NCBI GenBank assembly: GCA_949130485.1
Contig: OX422201.1
Location: forward strand, 872,516 to 936,515
Length of the DNA: 64,000 nt
Reading direction: 5' to 3'
Origin: Agelas oroides
Lineage: Eukaryota; Porifera; Demospongiae; Agelasida; Agelasidae
The notes under the pieces were generated by a model. That model did not search any database. It saw only the letters and a list, made by a program, of their open reading frames with translations, and was not told the origin of the DNA. Made by a program: the position numbers and the translations under genes. Below are positions 55,210-64,000 of this stretch, in pieces; position 1 is the first letter of the stretch; each line of letters begins with the position of its first letter.

Positions 55210-58200
55210 TCACCTTGCACAGCAGTCCTTCATCTTCTTTTTCTTCTTTGTCGGGTCCGGTTGTGCTCGTATTTCTAGTATGGAGACACGCTGGTTATGA
55301 GAGTTCAACCACGTAGTGTGGGCGTTCAGTATCAGTTACTTTTGTGCTATCATTGATGTCGATAAAACTGGCCTGCCTTTCAACATGAAAGACATGAAAA
55401 TTACGATAATAAGTGCTTCTAACATTCCTCATTCCTAGACCCCATTCCTGCACAAGGAGGGTTGTCTGGGAACATGTTCATCACCACAACTTTACTGTGT
55501 GTCCGACCTGAAGGAGGTCTGGGTACAAAACTATGTTTGCCAGTCAGGCCGATGGCCACCTTACGCACATATTGAGCTAAACTTAATCTTCATTCATAAG
55601 GCTCTCCCCACATGTGAACTAGGTGGGGCCTGGGAATGAGGATTGTAGTCAATGTAAATTGTAGCTACTATGAACCATGTTCTTCAACTTACTGATAAGT
55701 GTGGAGGCTGTAGCAATCTGTCCGTTGCTTGGAAGTGAGGCGCTTTTAACCTCCTTCATCATGATGTTCTCAAACGCCATGATTGCTAGTCTTGTAAAGA
55801 GCTCCTCCACGTTCTCGCCTGCAAGTAATGAAAAACGGCTCTAACATCTGATGAACTCTCCTCTACCCACACCCCAACCCGATCCTTACAACTGGTCTAC
55901 AAAAAGCCTCCTAGCCTCCCAGGCCTTGGGCACTTGTCGCTTGCAGTATGAAATTCGCGCAGAAAGCAGTGTGTGTGCGCATGAATTTTATACTGCAAGC
56001 GACAAACGCGCAAGGCCTGGGAACGAGGCTAACCTCACCCTATATGAAATTTCCCTTGTCATGTTTTCTGGAGGGTAAAAGATGATCTAGCTCAAGAGTG
56101 CATGACGACATCATTTTTATCCTCCCTCCGCAATAAAAATGACATCATCATACGCTCTTAGATAGACTGTGGTGGAACCAACCTGTTCTTGAAGATGTTT
56201 GCCAGTACTCTGCGTTGTACTGGTCAGCAAGACGCAGAGCCTCCTTCTTCTTGGACTCGTACAGCATATCAGACTGAGTGAAGATAAGAGCACAAGATAT
56301 CATGAAAGAACAAGTATTGACCATATGCTATCAGTCCTATTGGGTGCTTATGAGCTGTCCACCACCATTCAGGTGGCTCATAGCTCCCAGCCAATCAGAG
56401 GGCTGCATTCAGCATCCAAACAGGAAGTGAATGACCTTAGCTGGATATAGTTAGCCTCCTTTTATTTGTTGCTTGCAGTATTTCTGACCTAGCCTCATTC
56501 CCAGACTCTCCCTGCTAACCTCTCCTGCTCTCCTTAGCGGGGAGAGGCTGGGAACGAGGCTATTTCTGACCCTATCACTACAACTGACAACGCGGGGGTC
56601 AGAAGGCTTGGGTATATAACAAGTGACAAACACACCCGTATACGAGGCTACAACTAGTCATGGCCAACTCACCACTAAATCTCTCTTGCATGCGACAAGA
56701 AAGACGTCAAAGTCTGTGTCACAGAATTCCTTTGCTTCTCTTAACCATTCACTGTTGGGAGAGGAGAAATACATCAACAGCATTAGAACCTCATACCCAA
56801 ACCACATGTGACTTGGGTATCAGCAATAGCTTTGGTCTCATTCCCAGTATTGTCCCCATCACATTCCAGGTCTGGGAATGAGGCAATGCAGAGGAGGGAG
56901 AGCTACAGGGAGGGTGATGTTAGCCTCATTCCCAGGTCTTTCCCACTGTCCAGTTTTTTTTTTTTTGCTGTCAAAAAGTGGATGGTGGGGAAGGCCTGGG
57001 AATGAGACTAGAGCGAAGGAGAGCAACAGGAAGAGGTAGTGTCTCACTTTGTTTTGTATAAAGATTCGTCGTTGGTCAGGTCAAATGCTAGAAGTATGAC
57101 TGCAGAGATGGAGGAAGAGAGGGGGGAGACAAATTCAGATTAAATATATAAGAGGGAGACAGAAAGTCTGGACTCACAGAAGTACAGGTATGGGGCCACT
57201 GCATCATATGACTTGTAACAATATTATGTCAAACAGCACTGGCATTACATGTACAGAGGGTGTGGAAGATAGCCTGGTTCCCAGGCCACTTTCCCTCCTC
57301 CTTTACAGTCTGGGAATGAGACTATGTGGAAGATTATACAATGCCTAGCCTATAGGCAATTTAGAGGGGGTGTGGTTCTGACCATGTGCTCCTCTGAAGT
57401 AGGCTGTTGTTACCCCTCTGAATCTCTCGGCTCCTGCTGTGTCCCATCTAGAGTGTGTGTGTGTGTGTGTGTGAGAGAGCAACACCACTGTACTCGACAG
57501 TTCTAACAAGGTAAAGCATTGACCCCGCATAACTCTCTCACAAAGAGCCTCAGATGTATGTGTAGATATGTACACACTTGCCTAAGGCGTAGTGAATTAA
57601 CATTTTTATCATAACACAACACTGCAGCCCACAGGTGGGACCATGAGGCATAACTGATTGATATTCCATTTCTTGACTTGTATGCACCATTACTCTATAC
57701 TGCACACCTAACACACAAACAGCTGTCTTGCATTATTCTACACTGTACTAGTCATGTGATCAATATGTACTAGTCATGCGATCAACATGCACCAGTCATG
57801 TGATCAATATGCACCAGTCATGTGATCAATATGCACCAGTCATATGATCAATATGCACCAATCATGTGATCAATATGCACCAATCATGTGATTAATATGC
57901 ATCAGTCATGTGATCAATATGCACCAATCATGTGATTAATATGCATCAGTCATGTGATCAATATGCACCAATCATGTGATCAATATGCATCAGTCATGTG
58001 ATCAATAAGCACCAGTCATGTGATCAATATGTGCTATCTGGCCACTGTATTAAAAATCTGATCAAGGGGTGGTCACTCGTATGTCACTTGTTGAAGCATT
58101 TGTGAGCAGAATCAAAATCTATGATTGGCGAAAATTACGTTTGATTGTCCCTTTCCAAAGTCTTTGATTGCTTGATTTACATTTACTGTGATAAAAGGTA

Positions 58201-61200
58201 GTCCACTTCCAGTATCGTTGATCCCTTGATTCTTGCCGTTTGGAGGTCACCTTAATCCCTGGATCGATTGTTTAACTCTGTTTTGATCCCGGCTGGAAAC
58301 GCTTCTACAGGAGACACATGAGTGACTACTATCCCTTGTTGATCCAGTCTCATTCCCAGGCCTAGTTCCATCATAGCTTTGATGGAGGACTGGGAACGAG
58401 GTCAATGTGCTTCACAATCTAATCCCCAGGTCAGGTATTTTAACTAGCACAAGTTGTAACCAGAGGAGGTTGGAAGCTAGTAATTAGCGACGCGCGCGAA
58501 CACGCATAGGTAGCAATTAGTGCTACGTGAATGACGTAATCATACGAGCTGTCATTGAGGCCCATAGTAAAAGGTGAAATCGATTTACACTACGGCGCCC
58601 TCGCTTGTTTGAAACAAAACTCGCTCAGTGGATACTGCTAGGTGAGCTCTAGATCGACCGCTATGGCATTTTATGACGTGCAAAATCTTTCACGGGGATT
58701 CCCAAGGAAACACTCAAATGCTTCGCGTATAAGGAAGAGCTATAGTGGTCGATCTAGAGCTCACCTGGCAGTATCCACTGGGCGAGTTTTGTTTCAAACA
58801 AGCGAGGGCGCCGTAGTGTAAATCGATTTCACCTTTTACTATGGGCCTCAATGGCAGCCTGTATGATTACGTCATTCACGTAGTACTAATTGCTTACCTT
58901 CGCATGATCGCGCGCGTCGCTAATTACTAGCTTCCAACCTCCTCTGAGTTGTAACCTACCTACCCTGCAGCTGATCATGAATCCAGTTTCTTGCTAACCA
59001 CACTAACCACAACATATGAGATAATTACTTTATGACTCGTAAACAGAAGGGTCGTATTACACTGGCTGCCTGCCTGGCTGGAAATTACCGTGTATATAGC
59101 ATTAGCTAAAATTTCGCGGGTCTCTAATTTCACTAATTTCGTAAGTTTTCAACCGTTCGCGAAATTATTTCAGCGAAAATTTTTGACACATCGATAGTAC
59201 ATTACGTGTGCAGCATGTGCGTGGTTTAGACGGCAAATTCGCAAAATTATTTCAACGAAATCTTCAAAAACTGCTATTCATGAAAATTTAGACCCTCGAA
59301 AATTTAGCGCTATACAGTATTATCGTCATCCACAGGAAGATGAAAACAAGAGTCAAGTGTAGTTACGTAGCTGAGAATGAGGTTGAATTAAACATAGTTC
59401 AAAGAAACGTACCATACCATTAGAACGAAACACAGACTGGTATAGCTTGTCCTGCCATAAAGAAGTCACTATGTACACATAGTGTGGAAGCCTAGCTAGA
59501 CTAGGGCAAAAGTGGAACAGGGAACAGGAGATTGGCACAATCCAGCTCCTAATAATAAGCATAGCCATCGCATGTGGAGCTAACTTGGCTTGCTATTGCA
59601 TGTACACTGCATGTCTACATATTCTGCTACATTTAGAGTACAATGCAAACATTGCGTACATTTGAAGGTGAATGAAATGCAGCTGTCTACAGAAATACTG
59701 ATGTGTCACGTACATTTGCATGTGGAAGGGCACTCCAAGGATTCTGTACTTCTCCACCTCAAAATCCACACCAATTGTAGTCTTGTAGTTGCGCTCAAAT
59801 ATGTCCCGGCAATATCTGTGCACACAAGGAGAGGAAGAGGACCTGATCATGTGTCATGCATGTGACCTGATCATGTGTCATGCATGTGTACTCCGTAAGA
59901 CACATCGAAATGACAGTGGAATTCTCCCATCTGACCCTGTTAGCTTAATGAGGGTACTTTTCCTCCCCCATGTGGCTGAACGCGAAGCTTGGTGTCACAT
60001 GAAGTGAAGGAGTGATGGGAGACTGGAATTAGTCGTGTGAATGATGTCCGGTGGACACAGGGGGTGGGACCTACTGTACTCCCTATTGAGCCCCACCCCC
60101 TACATCCACACTATCTTCACCTGATGCCTCCCACTCACCTGACGTCATTCACACGATTAATAATCCTGTCCTTATGTGTAAGAAACAACATTTTTAAACA
60201 AGACATTTGGGACAGAATCTTGTAACATTTTTATAAGATTTTATGGAACTGTCCCAAATTTCTTATAAGAAACTGCACTTTAGTCAAGCCTCATTAGATT
60301 TTTACTAAAATTTTATATGACTATTTGCGTATTTGAAGTGAAGGAGTGATGAAAAACCAGGGAGATTGGAATCCGGACACAGGGGGTGGGACCTACTGTA
60401 CTCCCTATTGAGCCCCACCCCCTACATCCACACTATCTTCACCTGATGCCTCCCACTCACCTGACGTCATTCACACAATTAATGATCCCACCCTTAAGGT
60501 GTCATAAGTTTTTTTTTTTTTAATAACAGATATGGGACAGAATTTTATAGCAATCTTGTAACATTTTTATAAGGAACTGTCCCAAATTTCTTATAAGAAG
60601 CTGCACTTAATGAGTGGAACTTATCAGCAAATCTTACTTAGATTCTTACAAAAATTATATGCGTATTTCACTGCTCTTCTGTTCCATCTATTATGCTAAT
60701 CAGGACACATTTTCTGATTGATCCCAAGATTAGGGCTTTCCATTGTAATACGGTGGGTCACAAAAGATACGATATCCCGGTAGATCAGCAATTACTTTCT
60801 GATCTATGGTGTATTAGCTTATTAGAACGTCCATCCCCTGCAAGTGATACAGTGGGTCACAAAAGATATGATATCCCGGTAGATCAGCAATTACTTTCTG
60901 ATCTACGGTGTATTAGCTTATTAGAACGTCTGTCCCCTGCAAGTGATACAGTGGGTCACAAAAGATATGATATCCCGGTAGATCAGCAATTACTTTCTGA
61001 TCTACGGTGTATTAGCTTATTAGAACGTCTGTCCCCTGCAAGTGATACAAAATATATACAATGCATTTAAGAAATGTCCCTTGCAAGTGTAAGCTGTTTA
61101 CAATTATTTTGGTTAATTGTTAATAAACACCGCCCATACATATTTTTGTACAAACCACACAACATGAAGTTCAAGACTTCAAAGCTTGCAGGAGGTGTTA

Positions 61201-63973
61201 ATGGACCCAAGGGTTGTAAGAGATTCCAGTGAATGTGGGGAGAGGAATGCCAAACATCTCGTTTAAGGAGGGGTTATCCAAACAGTCGAGCAATTGGGAT
61301 TACGGCTGTATAAACATCGTGGACAGCTAGCACATAGCTGGACCAAGAGATCATTTGAAAAGCTAACCTACGTAAACATGATGCTGCTTGTTTTATTGAA
61401 AATACACTCTTAGCTTTGGAATCCACCTTGCCATCTTTCCACAAACAAAACTATTTTTTCTAAATTTTTTTAAAGGGGAGTAGTTATGCCCTAATGAGTA
61501 CATTTTTGGTCTGGAACTTGATGTAATTAAGAATGGCTGATTGACAATTAGTGCCAAATTGAGGACTCCACATGCAAGTAGTCTAAATTCTTCTCCAAGA
61601 TGACCGGCCTCTTCAGTGGACCCACCATGAGGTTAGCATTCTCCAAGCAGAGGCACCCCTTCCCTAAGATGACCGTCCTCTCCAGAGCATGATTACAAGT
61701 TCTAAAGAGGAAGAGAAGCTCTTGGACCATCCTCTTCAGTGGACCCACCACGAGGTTAGCATTGAGGAAGGAAGAAGGAAACCACTGTACCCAGTAGTCT
61801 GGGAAGGAGGAAAACCATTTACTCGGATGTCACTGTATCCTTAGGGTGCTGCAATCAATATGTTTGTGATGGCGGGACAGTGGACTATTAATACCGTAAA
61901 CAGAGACGCAGCGACACATGAATAATACACTCCGAGTGAGGCAACCCACAACCTTTGAACTTGCACTAAATCATCAGCAAACTGTTTAACCCTTTACACC
62001 CGATGCGCATGCGCACAATAAACACGTGATTACGAGAGAAGCAAGATAAAAAATGGCGATTTTGTACTATGTTGATTCATTGCGTTATATCTTGTGAACT
62101 AGCAGAGTTTAACAATCGGTAGTTAGGCTTAGTTTGGTTGAAAACAAACCTGCTTTACTCGGGAAGTAGTCATACGAGTTGGCAGTGAAGTCCGAATAAG
62201 ATACAGCGGTGGAAGCGCGGGTATTCGCTACGTATTGGAAAATGACTGGAAATCCGTGGCAAAACTTCCAGCGAAGGTACGTTTTCACTGTTGTTTAGAT
62301 GATTAGCGAGAACAAATTCGGTAGGACCAGTAGCGTGTGGGAAACCAGCTGTTCCGTGGCAGTACTAAGTACAACACGATCGAACGGTAAACTTCGAACG
62401 CGATTTCCGGGGAAAGTCCCTATAGGACAGCCCAGCTAATTATGCTTTATTTGACTTCCTGCGGCACATACTAACTATATACTACGTAGCCCCGGGGTAT
62501 AGAGCGCTAACCGCTCGATAGTGGCCATGACGACTATAGTCGTCATTCGGAATTAACGTACCTATATTCATGACGACTATAGTCGTCATTCGGGTATAAA
62601 GGGTTAAAGTGGCCAAGATTGTGATGGTCTGTTAAGTGCCCCTCATATGCCTCATTTAACTCTATGCCACTAGCTACAACAACAGGAAATAACAGCCTTA
62701 GAAAATGAAGCTGTAGAGACGTGCATGAGATAGCTGTTCCACTCCCCCCCTGGCTAGCCTTGTTTCCAGACTCCTGCCAGCTTTTTGGTGGAATAATGAT
62801 TATGGGCTCCTCCCTAACTTCCCAATACGTTATGCGACCGAAAAGCTGGGGAAGGAGGCTACTTGTGGCCTGGTCTTGGCCAAAGCACGTCCTATGCAGT
62901 TGGTGACTGCAACGTCTAGGCCAGGCCCTGCCTTTTAACAGGGAGATGTAGTTCGTTAGTTGTTCTTGAACAACCACATCTCCCTGCAGGTCTAGATGTT
63001 ATACAAAGTCGCCCACTGTGCAGGACACAGCACCTCCATCAGCTGCACTGGGATGATGCACACACATACATACGTGTACGAGTAATAAAAACACACACAG
63101 CTGTGCAACTTGCCTTAACACAAGCGATGTCTTCCCTACGCCGGGCTGTCCAATGATAATGACCTTAGATGACCGCCTGTTGAAGTTGCTGGAAAACTCA
63201 TATTTCCTGGGAACAAAATAGCACAACTAACTTTAGTAGCTATATTTACAAATTATATAAGTAACTTAAAAATTGTGACAATCATGAAAATTGGCGGCCG
63301 CATATCATCCTCTTGAGGAATTTTTCAGCCAGGGTCAAAGATTCCGAATGTTTAACCTCAAACCCAGGCTCTTTCTCAATGCTTGGTGCGTAGAACGGTT
63401 ATTCCCTGCTAGCTAGATATGACTATGTAGTAAGTTTCCTGGTGCCTTCGTTGTTCTGAGCCAAGTACGTATGCCTGTGTGCAACTTTATTTGTGATGTC
63501 ACTCACACGAGATAATATACCATGCCCTCCCCACCTTCACAATATAATATGTTTGAATTCAGGAGCCGGGGAGCCTGGGGGCGGGGGTATATCATTGTAT
63601 CAGGCATGATGTCAGCATAGTGGCAACATAAAATGCCATGGTAACCACACAGTCTAAACAGATTCCTGTAAACAACTGGAGAACTGCTATAAATAAATTC
63701 ATTGCTAAGCAGTCTGATTTTCCTCCCCTCCATATCAATTGTGCAGTAGAAGATATATCTATGCATGAAATAATTTGAGTAGTGTACATACACGTTCTTG
63801 CTGCTCTGTTTCTGTGCCTCACACGCCTGTCTCACTTCTGGTTTGAAGTCGCTCTGGTCAGCCCAGGCACCATAGTTTGTAGGAGAGGACTGGACACATG
63901 CAAGACATCACAAAGTTAGCACATCATACACACAAACACACACTAGCTAGCACACATGCCATCCACATACCAT
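55210..63973 (-). CDS. RAB34: Rab GTPase, RAB34/RAB36-like
   Basis: Exons: probable start codon only 63973-63971, then 63889-63792, 63206-63114, 59815-59714, 57447-57383, 57099-57048, 56751-56673, 56273-56183, 55818-55693 and 55274-55210 (257 aa; RAB34 is about 259). Motifs: IIIGQPGVGKTS (P-loop), NYKTTIGVDFEVEKYRILGV (switch I), IWDTAGAERFRGV (switch II; Gln replaced by Ala), VACKRD in place of NKxD, YWQTSSRTGENV (SSxTG in place of SAK) and CCAR at the C-terminus for geranylgeranylation. The long N-terminal extension (QSDFKPEVRQACEAQ) is typical of RAB34/36, which act in ciliogenesis and lysosome positioning. WDTAGA with Ala instead of Gln suggests slow intrinsic GTP hydrolysis (inference). 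Intron 3 needs a GC donor. The two long introns hold many transposons. Confidence 0.83.
55915..56035. mobile_element. Palindromic-family copy in RAB intron
   Basis: CCTCCCAGGCCTTGGGCACT on the left and AAGGCCTGGGAACGAGGCTA on the right, with inner TCGCTTGCAGTATGAAATTC and its inverse ATTTTATACTGCAAGCGACA. About 120 bp. Confidence 0.75.
57747..58032. repeat. 22-bp tandem repeat, about 13 copies, in RAB intron
   Basis: The unit is AGTCATGTGATCAATATGCA plus CC, with CAGT/CAAT and GATCA/GATTA variants. Each unit carries TGATCA, a palindromic site. Confidence 0.9.
58461..58946. mobile_element. CAGAGGAGGT-ended long-palindrome element with 9-bp target duplication, copy 2
   Basis: The ends CAGAGGAGGTTGGAAGCTAG are inverted at both sides and the arms of about 200 bp pair almost throughout (GGTGAAATCGATTTACACTA; GGTGAGCTCTAGATCGACC). 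The flanks AGTTGTAAC at 58452-58460 and 58947-58955 are identical. 486 bp, no transposase. The ten-base end matches the element at 54298-54541. Confidence 0.88.
59086..59319. mobile_element. TIR element, TACCGTATAGC family, copy 2
   Basis: The left TACCGTGTATATAGCATTAG plus CTAAAATTTCGCGGGTCT is mirrored on minus by TACTGTATAGCGCTAAATTT plus TCGAGGGTCT. Shares AAATTTTCG-rich interior with 51818-52025. 234 bp. Confidence 0.7.
60001..60669. repeat. Direct duplication of about 334 bp
   Basis: Unit 1 (60001-60334) and unit 2 (60335-60669) share GAAGTGAAGGAGTGATG, CACAGGGGGTGGGACCTACT, CACTATCTTCACCTGATGCC and CCCAAATTTCTTATAAGAA. Each also has an internal inverted pair (GGGGGTGGG/CCCACCCCC). Confidence 0.85.
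60750..61049 (+). repeat. 99-bp tandem repeat, 3 copies, open in one frame
   Basis: The unit reads VGHKRYDIPVDQQLLSDLRC followed by ISLLERLSPASDT in the frame open from 60693 to 61070. Copies 2 and 3 are nearly identical; copy 1 differs at a few sites, some of which change residues. Lies in the second long RAB intron, on the opposite strand. Coding status is unknown. Confidence 0.85.
61990..62603. mobile_element. piggyBac-like non-autonomous element at TTAA
   Basis: The ends CCCTTTACACCCGA and TCGGGTATAAAGGG are inverted repeats starting CCC and ending GGG, directly flanked by TTAA on both sides (61986-61989; 62604-62607). This is the classic piggyBac signature. 614 bp with no transposase. 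Two perfect 20-bp palindromes sit near the right end. Confidence 0.82.
62527..62589. repeat. Two identical perfect 20-bp palindromes
   Basis: ATGACGACTATAGTCGTCAT occurs at 62527-62546 and again at 62570-62589, 43 bp apart, in the subterminal part of the piggyBac-like element. Confidence 0.95.
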
Positions 63974-64000
63974 GGATAATTAAATTGCAGCTGCACTAAT

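Overview
This is a 64-kb piece of an animal nuclear genome. The genes are split by many short GT-AG introns (often under 200 bp), sit close together, and encode unmistakably metazoan or eukaryotic proteins. The DNA is full of short palindromic elements, minisatellites and microsatellites. Gene compactness, several intronless genes and the abundance of a palindromic family ending in TAGCCTCGTTCCCAGG suggest an early-branching metazoan, most likely a sponge; this taxonomic guess is inference. All exon coordinates were worked out by hand from splice signals, reading phase and protein similarity recalled from memory. No database search was run.

Layout, left to right. EIF3C N-terminal exons run on the minus strand at 149-2199 and leave the window on the left. 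Head to head with it are two tandem plus-strand paralogues, receptor A (2406-10386) and receptor B (10498-15178). Both look like type I membrane receptors with an 8-cysteine WW/CC ectodomain, a second ectodomain, a Ser/Thr/Pro stalk, one TM helix and a signalling-type tail. They converge on a CCDC62-like coiled-coil gene (minus, 26605 down to about 16327), which lies just downstream of EXOSC9 (minus, 30294-26745). EXOSC9 is head to head with TUFM (plus, 30362-34444), with only 67 bp between the ATGs. Next come POLD4 (minus, 37842-35339) head to head with GOSR1 (plus, 38042-41805), a gene-poor stretch, intronless SNAP29 (plus, 44503-45213), intronless ARL16 (minus, 46027-45416), PNLDC1 (minus, 50212-46190) head to head with an XNDC1-like gene (plus, 50382-53652), and a RAB34/RAB36-like GTPase (minus, 63973-55210).

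The genes do not form one pathway. They are mainly housekeeping functions: translation initiation, exosome, mitochondrial translation, DNA polymerase delta, SNAREs, small GTPases, and piRNA/poly(A) trimming. Four pairs appear to share short bidirectional promoters. The most novel content is the receptor A/B pair: one tail carries an ITIM-like LPYRQL motif, the other a PxxPxR SH3-type motif and duplicated tyrosine exons. This resembles the paired-receptor logic of vertebrate immune systems. The second layer of interest is mobile DNA. There are several non-autonomous DNA elements with clear target-site duplications (a TTAA piggyBac-like element, CAGAGGAGGT-ended elements and the TAGCCTCG palindromes with 9-bp duplications), and minisatellites that seem to have grown out of such elements.
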